From NCBI RefSeq assembly GCF_001039355.2, contig NW_019775912.1:106738-170737 (forward strand): a DNA stretch of 64,000 nt. Direction: 5' to 3'. The position numbers and the translations under genes were made by a program. The DNA comes from Lingula anatina. Its lineage: Eukaryota; Brachiopoda; Lingulata; Lingulida; Lingulidae. Positions 44,984 to 57,450 of the stretch are shown here, piece after piece. Position 1 is the stretch's first letter. Each line of letters opens with the position of its first letter. A model generated the notes under the pieces. It was not told the origin of the DNA. It was given only the letters and a program-made list of their open reading frames with translations, and searched no databases.

Positions 44984-45151
44984 CAGGGGCGGATTTAGGC
45001 CGTCTTCTGGGTCTTCCGGAAGACGGTCAGATTTCCAAGCTTACACTGACGGGTATCTTATTTTTGCTGTCGAAAGATGGTAAAAAATGGAGGATGGATC
45101 AGCAAAGATAATTTGGAAGACTGTCAGAAAATATCTCTGAATCTGCCCCTG
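44984..45151. mobile_element. hAT-like MITE, complete copy
   Basis: Starts CAGGGGCGGATTTAGG and ends AATCTGCCCCTG, with ATTTC on both sides (44979-44983, 45152-45156). The interior has TCTTCTGGGTCTTCCGGAAG and GGAGGATGGATCAGCAAAGA, shared inverted with 19528-19680. CAGGGGCGGAT termini are common among hAT-type MITEs, which usually duplicate 8 bp; here only 5 bp match. Confidence 0.7.
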
Positions 45152-45156
45152 ATTTC

Positions 45157-45539
45157 TTTAAAAATATCTTATCTACCTCCATCCTGTCTCATGCTCTGTC
45201 TGGGTGATATCTGTGGAGACCGTCACAGTCATGGTTGAGATAGCATAAAAACCAAAACACCGCGGCCTATGATTTCCCTTATTAACAACGATTGTTTGGG
45301 ATGGACCAGCTGGTGAATAGATGATAATCAAGTATAATACAAAAGAAAAAAGTATTTTAAGAAATTGTATTCTCCTTGGAAATGAAAAATAATACAATTA
45401 AGTCACAAGACTTATTAACAATAATGTACACGTAGATGTCAAAACTGACAGAAAGAGTGAGATTTAAGTAGTTTAAATGAACAGAAAATACATTCTTTTA
45501 ATCTATAAGCAATGTTATAAAATGTTTTCAGGCTCTTAA
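45157..45539. other. Intergenic, no feature recognised
   Basis: About 380 bp between two MITEs with only short open frames. Confidence 0.4.
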
Positions 45540-45892
45540 GGTAGATCGGTCGTTACATGTTCCAACGTTCGAATTTTTTTAAAATTTTTTTTTGTTTGAA
45601 GAGACACCCAAGTACATAAAAAATTTGCAAAAAAAATTGGGGGTCACCGACCAAATAAGAGAACTAGCCCCAAATATGATACACCCTGCATATCGCACTA
45701 GTCCCCATTCAAATCAATGGGAAAATGTGTGTTTTCTCACTAAAGCATTATTTTTTATGACTTTCTGACGTTCGAATTTTTTTAAAAATTTTTTTGTGGA
45801 AAGANAATAAAACAGACCGAAGTGTCGTTAGAGACGATTGACGATGCGCTGAAATTGCGCAAATTGTCAAATTACGTAACGACCGATCTACC
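45540..45892. mobile_element. MITE with TTAA target duplication (piggyBac-like)
   Basis: The ends are GGTAGATCGGTCGTTAC and the inverse GTAACGACCGATCTACC, bounded by TTAA at 45536-45539 and 45893-45896. An internal duplicate CGTTCGAATTTTTTTAAA occurs twice (about 45568 and 45770). TTAA duplication is the piggyBac signature, although the usual CCC terminal bases are absent. An ambiguous base lies at 45805. Confidence 0.65.
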
Positions 45893-45896
45893 TTAA

Positions 45897-47937
45897 AAGA
45901 GCATAAGCATTACCATTTTAATAACATTTTAACATTTTTGTATAAGCCTACTACTGGTACTGTGACTATACAGAAAATGTAACTAGGGGCTTGATATTCT
46001 TAAGAATGCAAATTCACCTAAAAATGCCGTTATTTTGAAAAGTTAAATGAAATTCGCAAGAAGCTTCGTAACTTTAAGAAAAATAATCAAGTTGTCTTTT
46101 TAAAATTTGCACTCTTAGTAAAATACAGAAAAGACAGTAATTTTTCGACCATGTTACAAACAAGAGGAGACGTGTTAATCGGATTGCACTCGGAGAGAGT
46201 CTCCGTACAGTTAGTGCGCAGTACCTTGTACGATGGATACATTGTGAACGCCCCCTTTAAAAATAATTAACAATACAGATTTCTTTTTATTCTGTTTGCA
46301 AATAAAAATTCAAGGGAAGTGTAGAGTAACGACAACAGTTTCAGGACTTCCATCAAAAGTTTTCCATAAAGTACAGAGTTCTCAGTCATGATAATTATGC
46401 GAGACCCGGAGGCCAGAGAGTTACAAGTAGCCCACCTACTTGGCTGTAATCATTTCTCCTCTTGTTGATATTCAGAATAGTTTCGGAAAAATTATCTTCT
46501 TTCCAAAAAAAAAAAAAAAAAAAACAAAACAAAAAAACAAAACAAAAAAAAGAAAAACGCTTCTAACAGTGCGAATATATATTTTTCAATGATCGTTCCT
46601 ACCGACAGAAAAACTAACATTTGCCGATGCAAACCTCAGAAAGGGTTGCCATAGTTTCTGTAGGTGCAAAGGGAATAGGACGCTTATAGTGGGAGGTTTA
46701 CTCTAAAAAAGAAAGTGCACTTTGTAAAAGACTTTATTGGAGAGAGAGAGTGAGAGTATTACATTAACATTAGATCGTGGGTAAAATGTGGTATTAAACT
46801 ACAACATTTTAGTGAAAAAGGATGTCCTATACAGAAATAGTGAAATTGTGAAAAAAAACTACAGAACATGATATGTGTGCAGATTTTTATTTTCCAGAAA
46901 ATCCCAATGCAATCAATTACCAGTTGACTTTATTTTGACTTTTTATTGAGAACGTATGTCGTTTCTAAAATTAAACTGAATTGTATTCCTATTTTTATCG
47001 TAGACTAAACAGTTTTTGTTTTCATTCCTGTGAAAATTAATCTCCTACATAAAATAAATCAGTAAAAGAATTCTGGTGCAACATACATGAAAAGCGTACT
47101 TGGCTAAAATGCAATGGTGGCTTGACTTTTAATCCAGGTGTTTCGAGATAGAATCTATCTCGATGAAGGGAGAAGACGCTCATCATGTCACTAAATTCCA
47201 AAAGTATTTCACAGGTGACAAATTTAATATCACCTGGGGGTCCAAGATTTAGTCTAGAAAGGGAAGGGGTGAGGGCAAAAAAAAAAAATTTTTTTTTTTT
47301 GCTTGGCAAATGTAAAACAGAATTTGAAAATAATTTTCCTATAATATGTATAGCATACTGATGGAAAACGGCTTGTTTTTGTAGTTTTTTTTTTTCTTTT
47401 CAAATATTGTTTTGTTTTTTATAAAAATCTTTGGGAGTAGGTTGGGAGTGGGAAATTGGGTATTATAGAAGATACACGTATGAGGGGAGGGGTGCGGCAC
47501 CCCTCTTAGATCTACTATTGAATAAGTGATCAAATCATAAAAACCCTCCTGGATTATATGTCGCGTTACTTCTTGGTGTTCGACACAAATGAAAAAAGCA
47601 CCGTGTCCCGCGCGTTGGTATTTTACCATGCACTTATTATCCATTTTTAAAAGAGATTTATGAAAAACCTAACACGAAAAATCGCATAGAAGGATCTTCT
47701 ATTTGGATAGTAGTTGAGGAACAAAAGTGCAAAGAGACGTGCATTAAAAACTATTTAACTATATTTTTTAATGAAAAAATTGTTTAAAACTCGTGTATTA
47801 GGACCTACTATTTATTGCGGTCAACGACTTGTCACACCTAACACATTTTCGTAAATTCTACGGTAGACGTCACAATCATGTTGAGACAATTATAGATGCG
47901 CTATGCTATTACCGCGTACGAAAAGTTGTTTTTAGCA
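45897..47937. other. Intergenic, A-rich tract, no gene recognised
   Basis: Mostly AT-rich unique-looking sequence with an A-rich imperfect tract (46505-46556). No reading frame with a domain or splice context was recognised on either strand. Confidence 0.4.
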
Positions 47938-48218
47938 CAGTGGCGGATTTAGAGGGGGTCAGGGGGGTCCCGACCCACCTTTCGGTTTCTGAAAAATGTA
48001 TCACACCAATATTCGCCTCTTGAAATTAGAATTTTGACTAGCTAAATCATAGTTCTTAACCGTACCAAAGGGCACTGTTTTCTCTCCAAAACACCACTTT
48101 TTTGACGGGGCCATTGAGCAGGCCCCAAACCCCACACCAAGGGGGGATTGGTCGGATTCACATCCGAGGCCTGTCGTTCCGCCCCCCCCCCCTTCTAATA
48201 ATCCTGGATCCGTCCCTG
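47938..48218 (+). mobile_element. MITE family B, copy 1
   Basis: Starts CAGTGGCGGATTTAGAGG and ends TCCTGGATCCGTCCCTG. Shared interior: TTTCGGTTTCTGAAAAATGT, ATTAGAATTTTGACTAGCTA and AATCATAGTTCT, followed by ACATCCGAGGCCTGTCG and a C run. The same blocks in the same order are found at 51263-51568 and inverted at 60066-60352. Confidence 0.7.
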
Positions 48219-48509
48219 CCCTCGGCCGTTCGCCAAACCCCAGCAGCTTAAGTCACAACAACAACGGCGCTGTGAGGGCGCTTTGAACTATTTTATCCAC
48301 GCTTTACTGCAGTAAACCAACAAAATGTTACAAGAGCCAAGTAGCGCATTGTTTGTTTAATAGGATAGTAATATTTTTGTTTACAGTTATATTTTTGTTT
48401 CCCATCCACTTATCACCACAGGTCCTTGCTAATATTAAGCCCCTAAAGAATTAAACCACTTACCTCAATCACAACACGAATGTCATCTTTAATTAATTAG
48501 TATCGTTCT

Positions 48510-48511
48510 AT

Positions 48512-48570
<59 letters not shown>

Positions 48571-48572
48571 TT
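48510..48572 (+). repeat. (TTTA)n microsatellite
   Basis: About 15 uninterrupted TTTA units. Confidence 0.9.
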
Positions 48573-48944
48573 ATTTTGCAGAAAGTAGACTTGACAGTAA
48601 AAGAATCTGTCAATATTCCACAAAAAATGTAAAAACATTTATTCTTCCTTCTTTTACGCACATACTGGGGCACATAGTTGTACTAATTTTGAAATGACCC
48701 ATGCGCTACCTACAGAATAACGTCAAATGTCATATTTCTTTACTTTTTTTTTCTGAATTGTTCTTTTTACAAAATAGTTTGTTATTAAACACAACGAAAT
48801 GTTCAGAAAAAGAACTAGTTTTGGAAACATGGTGTATATATATTCTCTTGAAATATTTTGTAAGTTAATTGCTAACTTCAGATTTTAGCGCTCTCTTTCG
48901 GCGCACTCACTGTTTCACGGCGAGAGAAATCAGAGTGCGCGATG

Positions 48945-49203
48945 ATTGACGTTTGTTTATATAACCTGCCAATCAAGCTGTCATAACTTGACAGAAACTA
49001 TCAAAACTAACTGAATTTGATTGGCACCTTGTCAATCAAAGGATGTAGGAAGCTTGAACTAAACGTGTTCGACGACTATAGTGATCCACTGCGTAATGGT
49101 TGTAATTGACGTTTGTTTATATAACCTGCCAATCAAGCTGTTATTACTTGACAGCAACTATCAAAACTAATGAATTTGATTGGCATCTTGTCAATCAAAG
49201 GAT
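48945..49203. promoter_or_regulatory. Duplicated promoter-like module
   Basis: Two near-identical units of about 100 bp (48945-49044 and 49105-49203) are spaced by 60 bp. Each contains ATTGACGTTTGTTTATATAA (a forkhead-like TGTTTAT overlapping a TATATAA box) and GCCAATCAAGCTGT (CCAAT-like). GCCAATCAA is inverted against TTTGATTGGC at the end of the unit. A weak third partial unit lies at about 49285-49335. It lies 250-515 bp upstream of the candidate first coding exon at 49460. Function is inferred from motif content only. Confidence 0.4.
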
Positions 49204-49459
49204 ACTGGAGTTTTATATGTTCGGAGAAAAGAGTGAAGTAATTGTGTTTGAATATTGTTTAAAAAACTGTCATTCATAGTCTTGTGCGCTTGACAGCTTC
49301 CATCAAAGCTGAATTAGCCTGTTTGAATTTGATTCATACATGTCTATAACAATACGTGTCGTAATATTCTGGAGGTAGGGGGCATTGTTTTTCTCTTTTT
49401 GAAGCGCGTTAAAAAACGTCGGGTTCTTTATTTCAACCGAGAAACTGAAATTTAACAAC

Positions 49460-49537
49460 ATGAAAGAGTCCCGGGTTCTTTCACTGGCGTTTTTAATTGT
49501 ACTAAAAATCAGTTGTCATTCTTTTTCTGGATATGAT
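49460..49537 (+). CDS. Candidate first coding exon with signal peptide (unrecognised gene)
   Basis: ATG at 49460 opens MKESRVLSLAFLIVLKISC followed by HSFSGYD: a basic N-terminus, a hydrophobic core of about 13 residues and small or polar residues after it, typical of a cleavable signal peptide. The frame reaches GAT/GTAAAT at 49537, a usable donor in phase 0 (a second GTAAAT follows 9 bases later). The duplicated promoter-like module lies upstream. It could be the start of the plus-strand gene whose end is at 57451-57625. No homologue is recognised; short hydrophobic frames also arise by chance. Confidence 0.3.
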
Positions 49538-49539
49538 GT

Positions 49540-50556
49540 AAATGATGTAAATGAGATAAAGGTGTTAGTAGCAAGGTGAAATTAAAAAGTATCGGTTTTG
49601 TTCGTTCGTTATAAAGGGCTGAGGCAATAAGTAGCCCGTCGCTGTACAACTGTACAATTAAAACTGCCAAATTAAAATTGAAAACAATTTTATGCAATGC
49701 GTTAACAATCTTTCAAGCTTTATTCTGCGATGTATTGTTAGTACTTCATAAATATAAAAAAACTCCAGATTTCAATAACTTGTGAAAATTAATAAACTAA
49801 TAGTGGAATAAATCGAGCTGGTTTAATCAAAGACTTGAAATTCTTGGTTTAATTTATTGAAGTTGTTCGTTCAATATTTTATACTGTATATCATCGGATT
49901 GGTAAAATATTATCTTTTCATTATATATAACATGGTTGCTACGCCGTATAAGAATTAATATTTGACCGAATATTTACTTGAAAACATACTTTTTTTTAAT
50001 CTAATTTAAGTTATTCTATTTTAAAGTAAAAACAAAATTAATTCAGTATTAACAATACCGTCTTTGCTTTGCCTCATCTAGCACATTCTATGATTTTTTT
50101 GTCCGAAGGCGTATATTATTATGTAATAGAATTCCTGGCATGCTTTTTGCAGTTAATATTCTACGTGCAGTATATTAACGTTTCATGCGGCAAGTGACAC
50201 CAAAAATAAAGAATTCTCTCTCGGTAATCTTTTTCAACTCATCTGTCATAAAGAAACATCTTTAACTTGTTTCTATAACAAAGATTAGGTAAAAAATTTT
50301 CCCTAGTTTTGAGCTCAGGTCAAGAGAGGGACCGGGAGCGGTAGGCGAGTCTTGACATTCCTCTCTTTTAGTACGTAAACAAAAGAAGTGCACTCATTAA
50401 ATTGTGTACGAGGCAATTTCATATCTTGGCTTCCTTTGTCCTAAATTTGCCCTTAGAAATGCCCACAGATACTGAGCTTACTTAAGCCCCGATTTATAAG
50501 GGTCATTCACAAGTAAACTCAGTACCGAAATGCCGTATACTTCCATTTTTATTGTT

Positions 50557-50592
<36 letters not shown>

Positions 50593-51262
50593 ATTAATTT
50601 TAATCTCTATATACTTAAGAATGATTCAGAATTTACTCGATGGGGAATCAAAAATTGATATAAAAAGTCGATCCATTTTCTAGTGAACTGGGTCTTTTAA
50701 TGGTAGACAGTAATGCTTCTTCTCGTGAACGGGGCAATTTTTGTAGAGAGCAATACTCCATACGCTGTCTACTATAGAGGCTAGCCCCGCCTAGGTTTGT
50801 TAATTTTATTCATACAAGGCAGTCCATCTTCCATTTTGAAGACCAATATTTGGTTTACATGACAAAATCACAACATCAATGGCTTAATTCAAAATATATA
50901 TTGGGGGAAGGCCCCCTCCTCACACACGTACGGCTGTCCAAGGCAGTAGGAGCGCAGAATGATGTTTTAAAAGCCCCCTGCCCACTTTTTTCACGTCAAC
51001 ACAGAAGGGGACGGGTTAGTTCTTCTATTTCTTCTTTTTTTTAGAGGGGGGGGGGGGGCGCAAACTGAAAGTTAACACTTTTTGAGACCTTTCCTGCCGT
51101 GGGTAGGCACAACCAGTACAACGCATGGATTTTGTGCTAGCCGTCACAATGAGGCCGAGACTGCAGCACATGCAAAACACTGCAGCCTACGCACTAACCA
51201 AAATTGCCAATTTTTTAGCCGTGCTCCGACCCCGCGTCGTGAAGGTGTGACCGGGGTATAAG
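49540..51262. other. Intergenic or intron; (CT)n microsatellite
   Basis: A (CT)15 tract at 50561-50590 is the only clear feature. GTAGACAG (about 50702) and CTGTCTAC (about 50764) form a small inverted pair. No exon was recognised. Confidence 0.4.
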
Positions 51263-51568
51263 CAGTGGCGAGTTTAGAGGGGTGTCTGGGGAGTCCTGCC
51301 CCCCCCCCCTTCGGTTTCTGAAAAATAAATCACACCAACACTTCTCTGTTGATATTAGAATTTTGAATAGCTTAATCATAGTTCTAGACCGTAGCAAATG
51401 GCACCGTTTGTCCTCTTATAATAAATACCATATTTTTTCGGTGCCTTTCAGCGGGCCCAGAACCCCACGCCAAGGGGGGTGGAGGAGGGGGCGAGGGTCT
51501 ACTTCGCATCCGAGGCCTGTCATTTCTAAAAAACAGCCCCCCTTCAAATAATCCTGAATCCGCCCCTG
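51263..51568 (+). mobile_element. MITE family B, copy 2
   Basis: CAGTGGCGAGTTTAGAGG at the left and CCTGAATCCGCCCCTG at the right, with the family interior (CTTCGGTTTCTGAAAAATAA, AATCATAGTTCTAGACCGTA, GCATCCGAGGCCTGTCATTT). No target duplication is clear. Confidence 0.7.
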
Positions 51569-51569
51569 T

Positions 51570-52485
51570 TTTAGTATAGGCCAAAAATGGCCAATTTAAA
51601 ATAGATTAAGTTGTGGCAGTGATCCATCAATGGTTAATCAATCAATTATTAATTATGAGAAATGAACTGTCTTGTCCGAGGTCTGCATTCTCTGAGTGCC
51701 TTTTTACTTTGATTAAAAAAAAACTATTAGATTGTATCATATTCTACTTGGGAAGAATGGACAGAAATTCACGGTTTAAAAAATAAAATAAAATTTTTAA
51801 AAATTTTCATTTTTTTAAAATTTTTTTGGAATACCCATTACCGTTAAAATTCAGCTTTGTGACAGCTAAAATGATAGGCTTGAATTTGTTTACAACTTTT
51901 GAAAAAATTACATGGCCTAACTTTGAATGTCGGAATGGATTCATTAACCATAGGTAATACGGGAAACTTATCCTTTACCACAAGAATATGTTTTGTTTTT
52001 TTTCAAAACGAACAGATGTATCCCTTAAAACAAAAACATCAGTTATAAAAAATAAGAACTTGAACTTCTTACTATTAAATTTTAAGTGGAGATTAATTAT
52101 GAGACAAACTTCAGCATGCGAAACATTCTTGAATCCCTGAACCAAACTTAACCAAACATCACTATTAAGAAACAATGTCTATTCTTCTATACCAATACAC
52201 AGGATGTCTTGAAAGATTCATGTGTAAGGAGAGTTTCAAAAAGTTACAAACACTCTCATTACGGAAAAATTCAAGGATGTGAAATTTTTAAAGTAAAAGC
52301 AATAGAAGAGATTTGAAAGAAGTGTACAGCATCTAAGAAAAAAAATACAACAATCACGGGATGCCTTGGCAATTTAAGGGGGTAATACTTTGTACAACAA
52401 GCCGCTGTTTTGAATAATGAAAAGGGTGTCAGTAAGGACTTGTATCTGAAGTTACCTGCTATTTTAATGTCTCTCACTGTTTCAG
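51570..52485. other. Intergenic or intron; diverged interspersed repeat
   Basis: 51915-52030 repeats the 44461-44560 sequence in diverged form (GAATGGATTCATTAACCATA, CTTATCCTTTACCA). Otherwise nothing recognised. Confidence 0.4.
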
Positions 52486-52578
52486 ACGGAACACACGTTC
52501 ACACCTGGAACAAACCCCATACTTCTTTATTGGCAAATCCGTTCCAACTTAAATAAAAAGAATAACGGAAAAAGAACA
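52486..52578 (+). CDS. Candidate internal exon (unrecognised gene)
   Basis: The acceptor TCTCACTGTTTCAG and the strong donor ACA/GTAAGT enclose 93 nt, phase 0/0, open in one frame: TEHTFTPGTNPILLYWQIRS and 11 further residues rich in Lys and Asn. The phase agrees with the signal-peptide exon at 49460-49537. No family is recognised. A chance match of splice-like signals cannot be excluded. Confidence 0.25.
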
Positions 52579-55500
52579 GTAAGTGTGACGCTGAATATGG
52601 GCATTCAAGGGAAAATATCGAAGACATCAGAAATGTTCCTATGATGCCAACAGTGCGAAATGCACCATTTTGGTAAATATCATCCACGCAAATAAGCAGT
52701 GTTGTTAAATTTCATTTATGAAGTTCCAACAACAGGTTGGTGCCAATTTAAGAGCCGATTTTTTCCACCAAGACGTGTTAATTGTAGAAATTTTGCTCCT
52801 TTCTTCTCCATCTTCTTCTAACCTTGGTTCCATCTGAAAACCTCTCACCTGATTTTCACCTGATTTACACAAAGGCAGTTCACCTTTTTTCAGTGAGGTG
52901 AGGAAGCCTCGGTTATAAATTTAGTCTTTGTTATTTGACAAGGTACAACGAATCCCCATCCCAGTAACACGAATCGGGTTTGCAGAAATTAAAATTGTCA
53001 AACGCAACTACATTTTGTCAGACTTTATACTTGATATCAAGTGATCAGGTTTAACCACCAGATTTGTTAGGCCAAATGAATGGGTCCAATAACATCACTG
53101 ATAGGAGATTGTGTTAGAGAAGATCAGATAAATATTCTATTCGTTAATCACAAGTGCGGTAGGCCTATGCATTATTATATTACCTAATTCTTAAATATAG
53201 AACTGGTTTTCTTGGGGTAAACTTCAGTAATTTTCTCATATTTGTGGGTCTTATGTAATACACTTGAATATTCAAACCTACTGTATAACTATTTTATTGA
53301 AGAACATGATTTTTTCTATTTAAAAAGTGACTTGTGCCATCTATTTTTGAAGCAGATATCCTTTCAATTCCACAAACACCTGATTTGATCTCACATATAT
53401 GCTTATTGCCCATCTGACCTTGGTTCTATCACAGGCAGCCCACAAGGTCCCTCCCTCCATCCCTGTCCTGGGTTCCTCTATCTGATTTAAAGGTGGATAT
53501 TAAATACACTATGATAGACGGTGATGTGACCTACAGAGATGGTGAAGGATCAGATGATAGAGAACGCTAACGCTAACGCTAGTCCTTATAAGTGATGTAA
53601 TTACATTGTTTGTGACTATGATGGAAAATGTGTGCTTAGTCTAGAGTGTACCTTTTTGTATCTTGAACGGTCAGTGACGGCAATTTCATGAAGAATCATA
53701 CAAAAAGTCCTAAAATGCCGTCCCTAAAATATTGTTGAAGGGGAACTTTGTAGTCTTTCCGACCTTGTTACCTCGTTTTCCATTTTTTTTTATTATTGGA
53801 AGTAGCATACAAGTAACATTTGTGTATCAGTACTTAGTAGGTTCAGCATACTTTAAGAAAACTCAATCTATCAAATTTTCTTTATTCAAAAACATATAAA
53901 AGCTGCCCCCGACACCCCTTCAGAAGTCAACAGTCCTGCATTGCTTCATACTCTTTCATCACCATCACCAACTTTACCATTTGCAATTGTTTAAGTTGCA
54001 CTTTTCATTCACTTAACTGTACTGCAAAATCTCTGTCGATCTTTCCAAGTTTCCTCAAAATTAAAATATTTTCTGTCACTCATGTCTTAACGGCTTTCCT
54101 TCGGGATCACACGCTGTGTGAAACAATGCTAAATAGATCAATAAGCTTCACTACGTTATTTGATTCGTCTGTCGTTCTATAGAGACGTATCATCTTTGAG
54201 AAGGTCGATACACATGCGGGGTGTGGCCAATGTTTATTTCCTTCACTGCATTTTGCAATGACTCTGAGTGCTGGCAATGGGAAGATTAATATGCATCACA
54301 CACTCACTCACAAAAACATGGGTCCGCCAACCTTTTGAAACAATATAACGACAATCTATGTTTTTTTTCCTTTTATCCCATTTTTATAATACAGCGTGTT
54401 CCTATGAACAAATCTTAGAAATCTTCAAGGAAGGTTTATAAGTGCTGACGTCGAACTTGTAATTTCCTGCTCATCACAAAACCGGCATTATGCTTCGTTT
54501 TGCAAGTGGGGCCTGCACGTGGTTGTCGTGATTTGTAGATTGTGGTGCACTCGGCACCTTCCTCTCCGCACGTTTTATTAGCGTGGCATGCAAGGTTTTT
54601 ACGGTATCACGCCAATTTCCGAGAGCAATTTCATTATCAGAGTTCTATATCATTTTTTTGTCACGCAGCGCTTAAAAGGTGTTAACTCGTATTAAAAATT
54701 AGTTACCTCGTCCATGTATTAAGGTTGAGTCTCAACACGTTTTCCCCTTCCTTTTGAACCAGCTACTGATATTTTATGTCCATGCATATGGTTTTAAGGC
54801 CGAAAAAGGGTAATCAAGTTGCTTTGATATTCAGTCCAATCTTAACTTGCACAATAAAAAAAAAAAAAGAGTCGCGAATGCGTGTGAGCGTTTTATGCAG
54901 AGGACACTGCTTCATTCCTTTTTGCAAAATGTCTACTTGCTGTTCAAAATGTACAAATTATGAAAGAAAATTGTGCCCAACAGCACCGATTCCAAATCAT
55001 GGCATGCAAAACTTAGCAAAATTTGGATAAAGATGCACACGAAACACGGAAAAAACAAAATCCGCGCCCCCTGAATAGATAATTTCCTAATTATGGTTGG
55101 AAGAGGTTCAAAGTGAAATCAATTTCTTGCTTCAATGTCCCACATATAGGGAGCTTCTGTCTGGAACTTGAAAACTAAATTAAAAATTCAAATATCTTTT
55201 AGAAACCTGTGACTTAAGACAATTACAAACGAAGCCCAACATGTTACACTATGCATCAATGAAAGAAACATCCTTAAACCAACCACCAAGTAACAGATTG
55301 TATGCCCTGATGATATATACTATTGTCTGAATATCAATTCCCTTGTACACATATTTCATTTGTTATTGTAGTTTATTTTTTAATATATTGTTAGGTCAAT
55401 ATCATAAAAAAGATGTCATTGTACCAAAATTACTTTTAAAATCCTACAGATTACCTAACTGAGAGCAGATGTAATCATAGGAAATGCAATTATTGTTTTT

Positions 55501-56016
55501 TTAATAAAAGAAAAACCCCTAGAAGATTAGAACAAGCAATGAAAAAAAGAGGTAATGAAAGGATAATAGGCGATAATCAATAAATAATTATCTCAATGGA
55601 ACGTGCCTGTTCCCCTTTATTGACAAGTTCCATAAATCTAGGTCTAAAAAAGCCCAGCGTGTGCACAGACACAGCTACATGTACGTGCACTGATAAATGC
55701 TACTGTGCATTGTGCATTGGGTTCCTCTACTTTTTATGTGGTTGATATTGAGAGGAGTAGAGGTGTACTGGGTCTTATGTTGTCGCAAATCTTAATTCCT
55801 AACTTCTTTTAGATTACCTGCGTGTTTTTCTAAAAGGTGCCTTGTATCCATTCGTGGTAATGACATTTGGTGTACTAGCCCTGCTTAAATGTGCTAGACT
55901 TCAAAATTTAATAAATATATGAAATGGGCCTTTAGGCTTAAGTCATGTAGAGAACGAATAAATGTAAAACTGATGATAATAAGGCATTTGTTACTTTGTA
56001 GAAGAGTAGATTATGC

Positions 56017-56073
<57 letters not shown>

Positions 56074-57450
56074 ATAGAGCTTACTTAAGATGTTAATATC
56101 GTTTCAAAGGCTATCCTGGGCGACATCTGAATACACCAATCATGTTGTACCAAATACATATGTAGATCATCTGCCAGTTTGTCCTGTAGTAGGCAAGACA
56201 TACGTCCGTCCTGAACTTCATTTAATATAGGAAAACTTAGGCTTAGGTTTAAATTGGACATAAAGTTGTAAATTTTAAACGGTCAAAATACAATCTACCG
56301 ATTCCATGTTTCTTATTCTGTGTTTTCTGAAGTGGCGCGTAGATAACTGCTAAGCACACAGAATGACCAATCACAGTTCCATTGCAGTAAACTCGTTATC
56401 TGAATAATGTTCATCATCCATCCTCTTAACCCTCTAGGCCGTTAGCCCTTTTATATACACATGTTAATGGATTTTTGCGATATAATATTAAAGTCAGTTT
56501 TAAACCTTTTTACCAAAATTTTCCCATTTTAATATTCCTTCTTCGTGATATTTACAGTATTCCTAGTGCTCACCAAGACAAGCACTTGTATACATGTAAA
56601 ACNGTCTGTAAATTTGACAGCTTTGCTGCCTTGTTTTATATTTCTATGAGTTGTTTTACAATGTATTTATTATGAAATGTGAATCTCATACGAACAGTTG
56701 TGATTCCTTTAATTGGTGGAAGATACAGAGAGAGAGAGTTAGAGAGAGAGAGACTGGAGTAAGGGAAAAGCATGATTCATGGGGATTGGAAGGACTTTGT
56801 TTGTATGTTTGTTTCACATTGATTATTTTTAATTTCTTGCTACAAATGTTTTGGTTATTGTTATGTGCAGCACAATAATCTATAATTCTAGGGTATGGCT
56901 TTCTTCTTGGTGTTGTCCTAAGCAAGGGAAATAAAAATCTTCATTGCTCTTGTTGAAAGGTTTGTGATTTGTTAGTTGGAAAAATTCTTAAAGGGGTGTG
57001 TTCTGGCAGCTGTGGGAAACCTAGTCCAGATATTGTTACATGTTTAAAGAGGTCAGGGTGTGGTTGGGGTCCAGTGTAGTCATGTTAGAGGGACTTGGGG
57101 TTGATACGTCCCACGTCTGAGATGTCACAGACCAGTTAAGATTCATGTTAAATGTCTCTGTTCTTATATGAGTTTTTGTACCTATGTTTAAAAAAATAAA
57201 ACATCTAGATATGGTTATTTCACTTTTTTTTTTTTTTTTAATGATTAACAAACCTGGCACATGAATTTTCTCAAATTAAAAACAAACTGTGTAAATTGTC
57301 AAGTCACCCTTTGCCACTGTTTATAATAAAACCTGTTCACAAGATAAGCTCTGATTTTTTTAATGAATTAAAACATTTTGTGGTTAAATTTATTCACATT
57401 CAGTTTCTCAGAAACTGTACAGCAAATATTGTCTTTGTTTTCCTTTCTAG
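52579..57450. other. Presumed intron or intergenic; no exon recognised
   Basis: Nearly 4.9 kb with no exon that I can support. It contains AACGCTAACGCTAACGCTAG (about 53563), a (TC)n(AC)n microsatellite at about 56017-56071, and a family A fragment (GTCTGTAAATTTGACAGCTT) at about 56604-56635. An ambiguous base lies at 56603. Confidence 0.35.
56017..56071 (+). repeat. (CT)n(CA)n compound microsatellite
   Basis: About seven CT units run directly into about 20 CA units. Confidence 0.9.

Noticed and set aside
48500-48600. CRISPR-like regular repetition
   Set aside because: It is a simple TTTA microsatellite in eukaryotic DNA. No repeat-spacer structure exists anywhere in the window.
53400-53590. 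Possible small exon around GATATTAAATACACTATGATAG..GATGGTGAAGGATC
   Set aside because: An open frame of about 24 codons ends in AACGCTAACGCTAACGC without a good donor or family similarity; not supportable.
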